From contig JAOTRV010000011.1 of assembly GCA_030247575.1 (NCBI GenBank), positions 62,001 through 126,000 of the forward strand: a stretch of DNA of 64,000 bases. The letters run 5' to 3'. The DNA comes from Sulfuritalea sp. (lineage in GTDB: Bacteria > Pseudomonadota > Gammaproteobacteria > Burkholderiales > Rhodocyclaceae). Each line of letters starts with the position of its first letter. Position 1 is the first letter of the stretch. The notes beneath the pieces were generated by a model, which made no database searches, was not told the origin of the DNA, and saw nothing but the letters and a program-made list of their open reading frames with translations. Position numbers and translations under genes: made by a program. Shown here piece after piece: positions 1-8,617 of this stretch.

Positions 1-872
1 CGTTCAGAATGGATGAGCGCGACCGCTACGAACTCAAGATCGCCGGGCTTCTGCACGATTGCGGCAAGGTGACGACTCCGGTTCATGTGGTCGACAAGGC
101 TACCAAGCTGCAAACCCTCTTCGACCGCATAAATCTGATCGACACCCGTTTTGAAGTCCTCAAGCGCGACGCCGAGATTCACGCCCTGCGCAAGCAGCTG
201 GCGCTGCGCGGAGGCGACGATGCCGCGGCGGACGGAGCGATCCGGCAGCAATATCATGATGAGGTCCGTGCTCTTGACGATGAGCGGGAGTTCCTGCGCC
301 GGACCAACGTCGGCGGCGAGACGATGAAAGATATCGATCTTCAGCGCGTGCGTGACATCGGCAGCGGGCGAAGGTGGCGCAATGTCGAAGGTGTCGAAAC
401 CGAGTTCCTCACCGCGGACGAAGTCGAAAATCTGACCATCCGCGCCGGCACCCTGACGCTGAAGGAACGCGACATCATCAACCACCACATCGTCGCCACC
501 ATAAAGATGCTGGAGCAACTGCCGTGGCCGAAACACCTGACCCGGGTACCCGAGTACGCCGGCGGTCATCACGAACGCATGGATGGCAAGGGCTACCCCA
601 AGGGTCTGACTCGCGAGCAGATGTCGGTGCAGGCGAGGATGATGGGTATCGCCGATATCTTCGAGGCACTGACCGCCCGCGACCGGCCCTACAAACATGG
701 CATGAAGCTGTCGCAGGCCATGGGCATCATGGCCAATTTCAAGAAAAACGGCCATGTCGACCCCGATCTGTTCGACGTCTTCGTCAGGCAGGGGGTTTAT
801 CGGCGCTACGCAGAGCAGTTTCTCGATCCGGCGCAGATCGACGAGGTGGATCCGGCGGCTCTGACCGCGTGA
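1..872 (+). CDS. HD-GYP domain protein, C-terminal part (5' end outside window)
   Basis: The reading frame is open from the left edge, so only the C-terminal part is seen. It carries the metal-binding HD pair (HDCGK near base 54) and the GYP signature (HHERMDGKGYP near base 568), the hallmarks of HD-GYP cyclic-di-GMP phosphodiesterases. Between HDCGK and the next helix (INHH) there are about 140 residues, where a compact HD-GYP domain has about 50. The insertion is charged and helical-looking. Upstream sensor domains would lie outside the window. Catalytic activity is inferred from family motifs only. The gene has no obvious tie to the downstream pilin, which has its own promoter. Confidence 0.85.
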   Translation, partial: FRMDERDRYELKIAGLLHDCGKVTTPVHVVDKATKLQTLFDRINLIDTRFEVLKRDAEIHALRKQLALRGGDDAAADGAIRQQYHDEVRALDDEREFLRRTNVGGETMKDIDLQRVRDIGSGRRWRNVEGVETEFLTADEVENLTIRAGTLTLKERDIINHHIVATIKMLEQLPWPKHLTRVPEYAGGHHERMDGKGYPKGLTREQMSVQARMMGIADIFEALTARDRPYKHGMKLSQAMGIMANFKKNGHVDPDLFDVFVRQGVYRRYAEQFLDPAQIDEVDPAALTA

Positions 873-1010
873 TCCGCCCCTTCATTCTTGACAGCGTCGG
901 AATCGCTTGCCGAAAGCGTGGGACATGACGAAAGCTGGCTGGAATGTGACGTTTTTTGTCAGTATGTTGCGCTTGGTTGATCTATGGCGCGGATAGATTG
1001 GGTTTTTTAT

Positions 1011-1026
1011 TGGCACGACTTGTGCT
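1011..1026 (+). promoter_or_regulatory. Sigma-54 (-24/-12) promoter for the pilin gene
   Basis: TGGCACGACTTGTGC matches the sigma-54 consensus TGGCACGNNNNTTGC except at one position. The invariant GG (1012-1013) and GC (1024-1025) are separated by exactly ten bases. It lies about 48 bases before the pilin ATG. Sigma-54 promoters activated by PilS/PilR are the known arrangement for type IV pilin genes; the activator itself is not in the window. Confidence 0.8.
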
Positions 1027-1073
1027 TAAATAAGTTCAGCGACGCCCGTCGCGCTTTCTCCAGGAGAATTCAT

Positions 1074-1256
1074 ATGAGCAAGTTGCAAAAAGGCTTTACC
1101 CTGATCGAACTGATGATCGTGGTCGCCATCATCGGCATTCTGGCCGCCATTGCTATTCCGCAGTTCTCGGAATACACCAAAAAGGCCGAGAACAAGGCTG
1201 CGCAGTCGGATGCGCGCAATTTCATGACTGGCGCGATCGCCAACTCGAACAACTAA
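1074..1256 (+). CDS. Short type IV pilin (PilA N-terminal type)
   Basis: This 60-residue prepilin begins with a short leader ending in Gly7 (MSKLQKG), followed by [24 protein letters not shown], split here as [10 protein letters not shown] and [10 protein letters not shown] for length. That is the class III signal cut and N-methylated by prepilin peptidase, including the Glu5 of the mature protein. The ATG at 1074 is chosen because AGGAG lies 7 bases upstream and the leader has the right length; an upstream in-frame start would add 30 unrelated residues. The mature protein is only about 53 residues, essentially just the N-terminal helix, as in the short Geobacter PilA, and lacks a globular head. 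A secreted protein is encoded 14 bases downstream and may supply it. Confidence 0.85.
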   Translation: MSKLQKGFTLIELMIVVAIIGILAAIAIPQFSEYTKKAENKAAQSDARNFMTGAIANSNN

Positions 1257-1270
1257 GCAAGGGGCCAACA

Positions 1271-1669
1271 ATGAAAATCTCGAAAATTATTGCGATTGCT
1301 ACTATTGCCGTAGCGGCCGGCCAGTCCCTGAATGCGTTTGCCGCATCGACCGGCACCGCTTGCAGCGGCGGAACCGCAGCTTCCATCAATCCCTTCGGGT
1401 CTGTCGGTGCATCGAACGTCACGACGGATTCATTTGTCAAGACCGGGTTCACCGTTCAGTGCTCGACCAATGTGGCCATGTCGTACAATGACGTGTCGGC
1501 CACCCTGTTCGGTGTCGTTGCCGGTTCGGTCAAGGGCAATCAGATCGTGGGCGGCAACAGCAACGGCGGCGCCATCAAGCAGATTGGGACATGCGCAACG
1601 ACCGGATGTACCGATGCGGGCGTGAAAGCGGAAGTCACCAACACTGCCGTGGCGGGCAGCAGCAGTTAA
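1271..1669 (+). CDS. Small secreted cysteine-containing protein downstream of pilin
   Basis: A 132-residue protein with a clear Sec signal peptide (MKISKIIAIATIAVAAGQSL, probable cleavage after AFA). The mature part is rich in Gly, Ser, Thr and Ala and has four cysteines, compatible with two disulfides. I do not recognise the family. It sits 14 bases after a pilin that has almost no head domain and shares its sigma-54 promoter and the terminator at 1707. By analogy with Geobacter, where PilA-N is followed by a separate C-domain protein, it could be a pilin partner or detached head. That is inference from position, length and secretion only. Confidence 0.6.
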   Translation: MKISKIIAIATIAVAAGQSLNAFAASTGTACSGGTAASINPFGSVGASNVTTDSFVKTGFTVQCSTNVAMSYNDVSATLFGVVAGSVKGNQIVGGNSNGGAIKQIGTCATTGCTDAGVKAEVTNTAVAGSSS

Positions 1670-1706
1670 TGCCAGTTCGCTGATACCGCAACGGTTATGC
1701 GGAAAC

Positions 1707-1737
1707 AAAAAAAGCGCGCCAAGGCGCGCTTTTTTTG
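1707..1737. terminator. Intrinsic terminator after the pilin operon
   Basis: A run of A, an 8-base GC-only stem (AGCGCGCC / GGCGCGCT) with an AA loop, then seven T. The symmetry would let it work in both directions. It closes the two-gene pilin unit. Confidence 0.85.
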
Positions 1738-1745
1738 GTCTTGTC

Positions 1746-1766
1746 GACCGACAGCTACTGTCGGTC
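1746..1766 (+). other. Perfect hairpin in the leader of the OGT-like gene
   Basis: GACCGACAG, loop CTA, CTGTCGGTC: a 9-base perfect stem ending 17 bases before the ATG at 1784, with no T-run. It could be a leader hairpin or an operator; the sequence does not decide. Confidence 0.4.
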
Positions 1767-1783
1767 AGGTGTGAAGGCAAATA

Positions 1784-3817
1784 ATGGGATCGAAGGGCAA
1801 GGCAGCGCGGGACAGGAAGCCGGATGCGGCGTTCTTGCGCTTGAGCAAGCTCCTGGCCGAAGGCGAATTTTCCCGTCTGGTCGATGCGAGTCGCGAGGTG
1901 CTCAGGGGGAACAAGCAGCATCATCTCGCGCACAAGACCTTGAGCGCGGCGCTGCTCGAACTGGGGCAGGTCAAACCCGCGATCGCCGCGCTGCAGCTTG
2001 CGGTGAGGAAGTTCCCGACCGACGCCGAATTGCACAACAATCTCGGCATTGCGTACTCGCTCAACCTGCAGTGGCCATCCGCCATGCGCAGTTTTGCACA
2101 GGCGCTGAAGATCGATCCCAGGAATGCGCTGACCCACAAGAATCTCGGATTGGCGTATTACCGGATGCATCGCTGGTTCGATGCGCTGGCACCGCTGATT
2201 CGCGCCATCGAACTCTATGACGGCGAGTTTGTCGAGGCGGTCGGGCTGCTGGCGCTTGCCCTCGAGCAGGCCGACAAACTCGAGGAAGCCAAGGAGTGCA
2301 TCGAGGAGCTGAGAGGAGACAACCCGGACGATCGGCACTATCTGTCGATGCTCATCTCGGTCAACCTCAAACTCTGCGACTGGCGCGACTGCAAGGAGCT
2401 TTTCGCGCGACTCCATGCCAACATCTTCGATCCGCGGCATGCTGGGGGCATGTGCAGCCCGTTTACCCTGTTTTCACTGCCCGGCTTTTCGCAGGCAGCG
2501 TTGAGGCAGGCGACCGCGCTGTTCGCACGCCAGAGCCTGCCGCCCGCATTGCTTGAGCCGCGCGCGGGCGACGAGGCCGCGCCCGGCGCGAGCGCTCGTA
2601 ATGCCGTATTCGACACGATCGGCAATGGCAGCCGGAAACGTCCGCTGCGAGTCGCCTATCTTTCCGCGGACCTGCGCAACCACGCGGTGGGCCTGGTGGT
2701 TGCCGAGATCATCGAGCGGCACGACCGCGGCGACGTATTCGTGATCGGATATTCCCTGTCGGTGGATGACGGCAGCGAAATCCGCAAACGACTGCAGTCG
2801 GCGTTCGACAAGTTCGAGGTGGTCGAGGGCAAGGATCATTTCGCAATCGCCGAGCAGATGCGCGCGGACAGGATCGACCTGCTTGTCGACCTGCATGGGT
2901 GGACCTCGCTGGGACGTCCCGACCTGCTGGCCTTGCGACCGGCGCCGGTCATCGCCAACTGGCTCGGCTATGCCGGAACGCTTGGACACCCGCGCCTGGC
3001 TGACTATATCGTCGGCGACCCCGTCGTGACGCCGGTCGAGAGCGCCGATGATTTTACGGAAGTGATCGCGCAGCTGCCGCGCTGCTACCTGCCGTACGAT
3101 ACGACACGGGCGGTCGGCACGCCGCCGTCGCGCGAAAGCGCAGGCTTGCCGGAAAAAGGCTTCGTGTTCTGTTCGTTCAACAACGTCTACAAGATCAATC
3201 CCGAGGTCTTCGACTTGTGGTGCCGGATACTGGCAGCCTGTCCGGGCAGCGTGCTCTGGCTTTCCGTCCGCCGCGAGAGCGCCCGGGCCAACCTGGGCCG
3301 GGAAGCGGAACTGCGCGGTGTGGCCGCCGAACGCATAATCTTTGCCCCTTCTGTCGCCGGTCATGCGGAGCATCTGGCACGCATATCCCTTGCCGATCTG
3401 GCGCTTGATCCGTTTCCGTACAACTCCCACTCGACAGGCCTCGATACCCTGTGGGCAGGCGTGCCCATGGTGAGCCTGCGTGGCGAGACCTTTGCCGGAC
3501 GGGTAGGGGCCAGTATTCTTGAGGCGGCGACGCTTTCGCGACTGGTGGCGGCATCCGTCGAGGAGTATTTTCGCATTGCGGTGGACATGTTCGAACAGCC
3601 TGCGGCGTTGCAGGCGTGTCGCCAGGTCGTCGCCGACGGGCAGGCACGGCGCAATCTGGCGGTTTTTGACATGACGGGTTTTACCCGGGACCTTGAGGGC
3701 CTGTATCGCCGGATGTGGCAGAACCATCTCGACGGCAGGCACCAGCCGATTCTTGCGCGCGGGCCTGCCTTGTCCGGACCGGCAGAGCGCTCGCCGGAAC
3801 CAGAACAGAGAGGATAG
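1784..3817 (+). CDS. TPR-containing O-GlcNAc transferase-like glycosyltransferase (GT41)
   Basis: 677 residues. The first 180 or so contain tetratricopeptide repeats (for example AELHNNLGIAYSL and ALTHKNLGLAYYR). The C-terminal half from about residue 285 has the bacterial OGT/SPINDLY catalytic signatures: RVAYLSADLRNHAVG, DLLVDLHGWT, NWLGYAGTLG, DPFPYNSHSTGLDTLWAGVP and GRVGASIL. Such enzymes transfer a sugar from a nucleotide donor to Ser/Thr of cytoplasmic or surface proteins. Neighbouring pilin and glycan genes make a pilin or surface-protein target plausible but unproven. A GAAGG ribosome site lies about 9 bases before the ATG. It is the first gene of a long co-directional cluster. Confidence 0.85.
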   Translation: MGSKGKAARDRKPDAAFLRLSKLLAEGEFSRLVDASREVLRGNKQHHLAHKTLSAALLELGQVKPAIAALQLAVRKFPTDAELHNNLGIAYSLNLQWPSAMRSFAQALKIDPRNALTHKNLGLAYYRMHRWFDALAPLIRAIELYDGEFVEAVGLLALALEQADKLEEAKECIEELRGDNPDDRHYLSMLISVNLKLCDWRDCKELFARLHANIFDPRHAGGMCSPFTLFSLPGFSQAALRQATALFARQSLPPALLEPRAGDEAAPGASARNAVFDTIGNGSRKRPLRVAYLSADLRNHAVGLVVAEIIERHDRGDVFVIGYSLSVDDGSEIRKRLQSAFDKFEVVEGKDHFAIAEQMRADRIDLLVDLHGWTSLGRPDLLALRPAPVIANWLGYAGTLGHPRLADYIVGDPVVTPVESADDFTEVIAQLPRCYLPYDTTRAVGTPPSRESAGLPEKGFVFCSFNNVYKINPEVFDLWCRILAACPGSVLWLSVRRESARANLGREAELRGVAAERIIFAPSVAGHAEHLARISLADLALDPFPYNSHSTGLDTLWAGVPMVSLRGETFAGRVGASILEAATLSRLVAASVEEYFRIAVDMFEQPAALQACRQVVADGQARRNLAVFDMTGFTRDLEGLYRRMWQNHLDGRHQPILARGPALSGPAERSPEPEQRG

Positions 3818-3819
3818 CC

Positions 3820-5901
3820 ATGACACGGAGGCTGCACATAGGCGGCAAGGTGCGCAAGGAAGGGTGGGAAGTGCTCAACGCCGTCGCCGGCCCATGTGTC
3901 GATCACGTTTGCGATGCCGGTGATCTCGGCCAATTCGCCGACGGTACATTCGACGAAGTTTATGCGTCGCATGTCCTGGAGCATTTCGACTACGCCACCA
4001 GCTTGATGCCGACCCTGATCGAGTGGCAACGAGTCCTGAAACCCGGAGGGCGCCTTTTCGTGAGCGTCCCCGATCTTGATATATTGGCCGGAATGCTCCT
4101 CGACAAGGCCTCGCTCGACGTCCAGGAGCGGTATTACGTCATGCGAATCATCTTCGGCGGCCACGTCGATCAATACGACTATCATCAGGTCGGACTCAAT
4201 GCCGAATTCCTCAGCGGATTCCTGAACGATGCAGGATTTGTCAATCTTCGCCGTGCTCCGGAACTGGGTATCTTCGAGGACACGAGCAGCACAAGGTTCA
4301 AAGGTACGCTGATCAGCTTGAATGTGATCGCCGAGAAACCCGCATCATCCGAAGCCGAATTTCCTGCCGCCGGAAATCAAGGTTCGAAACCTGAGCCGAC
4401 GGCAGTTCCTGAGATCGAAGGCGCATCTGGCGCAGCGGATTCTCAGCCGGTGCGCGACGACCTGATTCTGGAAACTCGTGACGGCATCCGGATTTCCGTC
4501 CCCGCTACGCTGGAATGTTTTACGACCTATGTGCTGCTGGAGCAGGAGCGCTGGTTCGAAAAGGAGACGGAATTTGTGAGCCGTTTTCTGGAGGACGGAA
4601 TGGTGGCCATCGATATCGGTGCGAATCTGGGACTCTACAGTCTGTCGATGAGCCGATCCGTGGGTGGGGCCGGGCACGTGTACGCCTACGAGCCGGGTCG
4701 GGCAAATCGTCGGCACATGGAAAACAGCGTCCGCTTGAATGGCGCAACGAACCTTACGGTGTCAGCCTGCGCCCTGTCCGACACCGAGAAGACGGGCTGG
4801 CTGCATATCGCATCTTCGGGCGAATTCAACGCCCTGGTCGATGCGGGCACCGAGTCCGAATCGACCGAGGCGGTCGAGGTGACGACACTGGATGCGCAAT
4901 CCCGCTTGTGCCAATGGCAGCGGATCGATTTCGTCAAAATCGATGCCGAGGGCCAGGAGGCGCGGATTCTGGTTGGCGGGCGCGATCTTTTCACCCGATT
5001 CTCGCCGCTTGTCATGTACGAGATCAAGGAAGGCCACGCCTACAATCTGTCGACGCGGTGGATGTTCGAGCTGATCGGCTACCGCAGTTATCGGCTGATC
5101 GGCGACGCTTCCTTTCTTGTGCCGTTGCGGGCAGACGAGCCGCTGGACGGGTATGAGCTGAATCTGTTTTCAGCCAAGCCCGACCGGGCCGAAGCACTGG
5201 CCCGACAGGGGCTGCTGGCGAGCGATCCCCAGCCATTTCTGTTGTCGGAGAGCGAACGCGCCATGGCGCTGCAACGGATGGCGGCCCGGCCCTATGCCCG
5301 CTCCCTGGAAATATCCCTCGACGATCTCGAGCAGTGCCCATTCGTCGAGGCGCTCGCCGCCTACGCCGCGTATCTGTATCTTGGAGATATGCACGTCGAT
5401 AGAAAGTACGCCGCCCTGCTCGCGGCCTTCGAGTGTCTTGGCGAGTTCTGCCGCACAGCGGCGAATCCCGCCGCGCTGTCCACCTACGCGCGAGTGGCCC
5501 GCGATCTCGGGCATCGCTCGACGGCGCTCGAAGCCCTGAACACGATCAGCACATTGACCGAGGTCGAGATCGACCAGCCGTTCTTTCCGGCGCTGGCACG
5601 GTTCGATGATCTTGAAACCGGCGAGTCCGTGGCGCAATGGTTTCTTGCCGCGGCGTACGAGCAGCAGGAACTGCTGAGGGTCCTCACATCGAGGGTGCAT
5701 ACTGGCATCGGTAAGTTGCATTGGCTGTGTGAGAATTCGCCGGTATCGGCGGAGATGTTGCGCCGGATGATACTGGTCGGGCTGTGGCAAGGCGTGTCCA
5801 GACGGCAGATTCAGCGCTATCTCGAGCAGCTTGGCGCACTGTCCACACGCAACGCCTCGGTATGGAGTCTCGACGGCGGAGGCCTGGCGGGGCTGCAATG
5901 A
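3820..5901 (+). CDS. Double methyltransferase: class I SAM domain fused to FkbM domain
   Basis: 693 residues starting at the ATG preceded by AGAGAGG; an upstream in-frame start would overlap the previous gene. The N-terminus (about 1-170) is a Methyltransf_11-like domain with FDEVYASHVLEHF and LKPGGRLFVSVPD. From about residue 225 to 450 there is an FkbM domain with VAIDIGANLGLYSLSM, VYAYEPG, VSACALSD and FVKIDAEGQE. The last 240 residues are helical-looking and match nothing I recognise. FkbM enzymes O-methylate sugars of polyketides and polysaccharides. The gene follows the OGT-like gene by two bases, so both probably modify the same surface glycan. Confidence 0.82.
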   Translation: MTRRLHIGGKVRKEGWEVLNAVAGPCVDHVCDAGDLGQFADGTFDEVYASHVLEHFDYATSLMPTLIEWQRVLKPGGRLFVSVPDLDILAGMLLDKASLDVQERYYVMRIIFGGHVDQYDYHQVGLNAEFLSGFLNDAGFVNLRRAPELGIFEDTSSTRFKGTLISLNVIAEKPASSEAEFPAAGNQGSKPEPTAVPEIEGASGAADSQPVRDDLILETRDGIRISVPATLECFTTYVLLEQERWFEKETEFVSRFLEDGMVAIDIGANLGLYSLSMSRSVGGAGHVYAYEPGRANRRHMENSVRLNGATNLTVSACALSDTEKTGWLHIASSGEFNALVDAGTESESTEAVEVTTLDAQSRLCQWQRIDFVKIDAEGQEARILVGGRDLFTRFSPLVMYEIKEGHAYNLSTRWMFELIGYRSYRLIGDASFLVPLRADEPLDGYELNLFSAKPDRAEALARQGLLASDPQPFLLSESERAMALQRMAARPYARSLEISLDDLEQCPFVEALAAYAAYLYLGDMHVDRKYAALLAAFECLGEFCRTAANPAALSTYARVARDLGHRSTALEALNTISTLTEVEIDQPFFPALARFDDLETGESVAQWFLAAAYEQQELLRVLTSRVHTGIGKLHWLCENSPVSAEMLRRMILVGLWQGVSRRQIQRYLEQLGALSTRNASVWSLDGGGLAGLQ

Positions 5902-6061
5902 CAGCTGCCATCACAACTGCATGCTCGAATCGGTCGCCCCGCCGGTATCCATTCGCGGACTGTCGGACGTCTGGACGCGACAGGCGCTTTTCGGCGAGTC
6001 TGGTCAGCTCGGCAGGAATTGTCCGTCTGCGGTCGAGTTCCTTCCGGATGGAGAAAACCCG

Positions 6062-6862
6062 GTGAGAGCATTCATCGTTTCCACCTGGCGCGCCGGATTG
6101 CGCAGTCGCGGTATCCAGGCTGTGCTGGTATTGGGGATGCTGCTGGTTGCCGTCGCATTTCTCTCGGCGTCCTTCTCGCCCCGGCAGCCGAAAACGGTGG
6201 CGCTCGATGTGGGGATTTCGGGCATCCGCATTTCATTGGTGCTGTTTGCCCTGTTCTGGGTGCAGGAACTCGTGGGCAATGAAATTCAGCGACGTACGGT
6301 GCTGTTTGCGCTCACCTATCCGGTCGCGCGCGGGCACTACGCGGTGGGTCGCTATCTGGGCGTGCTCGGCATGCTGGCGCTGGCAGCGGCGCTGCTGGGT
6401 GCGTTGCTCTGGCTGGCGGTGCTGTATTCGGGACGGGGCTATCAGCAGGGCTTTGCCGTGGCATCCGGCGGACCGTATTGGCTGACTATCGCCGGTCTCT
6501 GGGTCGATGCGGCGGTGGTGACCGCGTTCGCGCTGTGGATCGCAAGTCTGTCTACCGTACCGATGCTGCCCCTGGCGCTCGGCCTCGCCTTTGCGGCGGG
6601 CGGCAAGAGCCTCGGCGCGGTAGCCGAGTATCTGGCGCTCGGTGCGGAGGGTGATCCCGACGTCATGCGGCTGGCGCCGATTGTCAACGCGATCCAGTGG
6701 ATTCTGCCGGATCTTTCGCGGCTTGACTGGCGTGCCTGGCCCATGTACGGCGTCGCGCCGGATGCGACGGCGATGGCCGGCGGACTGGTCGCAGCGGCCA
6801 GCTATGCGGTAGTGCTGGTAACGCTGGCGGTGATTACCTTCAACCGCCGCGAGTTCCAATAG
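6062..6862 (+). CDS. ABC transporter permease (ABC-2 type)
   Basis: 266 residues with about six hydrophobic segments and an N-terminal cytoplasmic stretch typical of ABC-2 permeases. The GTG at 6062 is chosen because GGATGGAG lies 8 bases upstream and the protein starts just before the first membrane helix; longer in-frame starts would overlap the FkbM gene and add unlikely sequence. It should pair with the ATPase at 7719, with one unknown gene between. Most likely it exports a glycan or lipid-linked sugar, but the substrate cannot be read from the sequence. Its stop codon lies inside a copy of the dispersed repeat. Confidence 0.75.
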   Translation: MRAFIVSTWRAGLRSRGIQAVLVLGMLLVAVAFLSASFSPRQPKTVALDVGISGIRISLVLFALFWVQELVGNEIQRRTVLFALTYPVARGHYAVGRYLGVLGMLALAAALLGALLWLAVLYSGRGYQQGFAVASGGPYWLTIAGLWVDAAVVTAFALWIASLSTVPMLPLALGLAFAAGGKSLGAVAEYLALGAEGDPDVMRLAPIVNAIQWILPDLSRLDWRAWPMYGVAPDATAMAGGLVAAASYAVVLVTLAVITFNRREFQ

Positions 6863-6884
6863 TCGACGCTGACGGGACGGCGAT
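6861..6884 (+). repeat. Dispersed ~24-bp repeat, copy 1
   Basis: AGTCGACGCTGACGGGACGG plus CGAT. This copy fills the whole gap between two genes: it includes the last bases of the permease stop TAG and ends at the ATG of the next gene. Confidence 0.6.
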
Positions 6885-7722
6885 GAAACTTACTGCCAAC
6901 GTCAAATTGGCCTGCATGGCGCTGTTGGCGATGGCGGTTTTCGTCGCTGCCGCGCAGCGGCTGAAGGCGGCGCCCCGTCAAAGTGTCCAGGTCGAGATGC
7001 AGGTTGCCTTGCCGCTGTTCGTGCAGGTTCTGATGACCGCGGGCGACCGCAATCTTGCCGCCAACATTGCCGCGATCCGCGCCCTGGTGGTCAACAATTT
7101 CAAGATGAAGCCGGAGGAATTCGCGATTCTGGCCAAGGTGCAGGACGACGTATCCTGGCTGAATCCCGGTCACGAGGACAACTACTATATAGCGGAGGCA
7201 ATCCTGCCCTGGCAAGGCGAAGTCGATCCGGCACAGCGCATACTCGCCCGGGCAACCAAGGCGCGCCGCTACGACTACCAGCCGGCATTCTTCTATGCCT
7301 TCAATCTGCTGCATTTCAAGGGCGACGCGGCCGGAGCGTCGGCATGGATGCGCGAAGCCGCGGAATTCCTGCCCGAAGGCAACAATCGCCTGCACATGCA
7401 GAACCTTGCCGCGACCTGGCTGGACAGGGTGCAGGATGTCGATCTGGCAATCGGCGTAGTCGAAGCGATGGCCAGGGAGGCCAAGCGCCGCGACTTTCAA
7501 GGCTACCTGGAAAAGCGCGTGGCACGCTTGCGAACGCTGAAAGTCCTGCGCGGCGCGCAGGCGAGCTACCAGCAGCGTTTCAACCGGCCGCTGGTCGCGG
7601 TGCAGGATCTTGTCAATGCTGGCATCATCACCGAATTGCCGCCGGACCCGTTCGGGTTCGGCTTCGACATGGACCGCAGCGGCCGCGTCGTCCTGCGCAA
7701 CTCACCACCGCAAAAGAAATGA
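6883..7722 (+). CDS. Hypothetical membrane-anchored protein within the ABC transporter unit
   Basis: 279 residues. A single hydrophobic segment near the N-terminus (residues 7-22, VKLACMALLAMAVFVA) suggests a membrane anchor with the rest in the periplasm. The body is helical and TPR-like; the C-terminus reads PPDPFGFGFDMDRSGRVVLRNS. I do not recognise the family. It sits between the permease and the ATPase and shares an ATGA overlap with the ATPase gene, so it is probably an accessory part of the same exporter. Confidence 0.6.
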   Translation: MKLTANVKLACMALLAMAVFVAAAQRLKAAPRQSVQVEMQVALPLFVQVLMTAGDRNLAANIAAIRALVVNNFKMKPEEFAILAKVQDDVSWLNPGHEDNYYIAEAILPWQGEVDPAQRILARATKARRYDYQPAFFYAFNLLHFKGDAAGASAWMREAAEFLPEGNNRLHMQNLAATWLDRVQDVDLAIGVVEAMAREAKRRDFQGYLEKRVARLRTLKVLRGAQASYQQRFNRPLVAVQDLVNAGIITELPPDPFGFGFDMDRSGRVVLRNSPPQKK

Positions 7723-8615
7723 CTACTGCAATTTCCATCACCGCACTGCGCAAGACCTATGCGCGAAACTGGGCCTCGCCCCGATTCGAGGCGCTGAAGG
7801 GCATCTCGCTGGAGATCGAACAAGGCGAGGTGTTCGGTTTCATCGGACCGAACGGGGCAGGCAAGAGCACGGCGATAAAGATTCTGACCGGGGTGATGCC
7901 CGCCAGCGCAGGATCTGCAAAATTGTTCGGTATCGATGTCGGCGTTCCCGAATCCCGCCGCGGTCTGGGTTATGTGCCCGAAAATCCCAGTCTTCCGGAT
8001 TACCTGACGCCGCTCGAGATTCTTTCGATGGGCCTCGAACTGCATCGCCGCAAACCCGGCAATCCACGGCAGCACTGCATGAACTGGCTGCAGCAGTTCG
8101 GGCTGGCCGACGTTGCCGACAAGGTGGTGCGCGGCTTCTCCAAGGGCATGGCCCAGCGCACGGCGCTGGCGCATGCGATGGCAGTGGAACCCCGCCTGCT
8201 GATCCTGGACGAACCGTTGTCGGGGCTGGACCCGCTCGGCCGGCGCGATGTGGTGGAGATTCTGTCCGAGTTCCGTCGGCAGGGGGGCACGATTTTTCTC
8301 ACCTCCCATGTCCTGCATGACGTCGAGCGTCTGGCCGATCGCTTCGGCTTGATTCACAAGGGCGAGTTGCGTGCGGTGCGCGCACCCGGCGAACTGGTCG
8401 GCGAGACGGATACCGTCCTGGTTCGCAGCCAGGGCAGCGCGGCCGTTCTGCCGGACATGCTGGCCGAGCCCGCCGGTCGCTGGGTGGTGGAAGTGCCGCG
8501 AACGACCCTGTGGGAGACGCTGCGGGTGCTCGAAGCGGCAGGGCATACCCTGATCGAAATCAAGCCGACGCTGTCGCTGGAAACCGCCTTCATGCATGTC
8601 GTGAAAGGCAGTTGA
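7719..8615 (+). CDS. ABC transporter ATP-binding protein
   Basis: 298 residues, ATG overlapping the previous stop (ATGA). Walker A GPNGAGKST, signature region FSKGMAQRTALAHAM, Walker B LLILDEPLSGLDP and the switch His in LTSHVLHD are all present. The C-terminal 70 residues resemble the regulatory tail of CcmA/NatA-type exporter ATPases. It should energise the permease at 6062. The typical LSGGQ is FSKGM, common in this exporter class. Confidence 0.88.
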   Translation: MTTAISITALRKTYARNWASPRFEALKGISLEIEQGEVFGFIGPNGAGKSTAIKILTGVMPASAGSAKLFGIDVGVPESRRGLGYVPENPSLPDYLTPLEILSMGLELHRRKPGNPRQHCMNWLQQFGLADVADKVVRGFSKGMAQRTALAHAMAVEPRLLILDEPLSGLDPLGRRDVVEILSEFRRQGGTIFLTSHVLHDVERLADRFGLIHKGELRAVRAPGELVGETDTVLVRSQGSAAVLPDMLAEPAGRWVVEVPRTTLWETLRVLEAAGHTLIEIKPTLSLETAFMHVVKGS

Positions 8616-8617
8616 AC

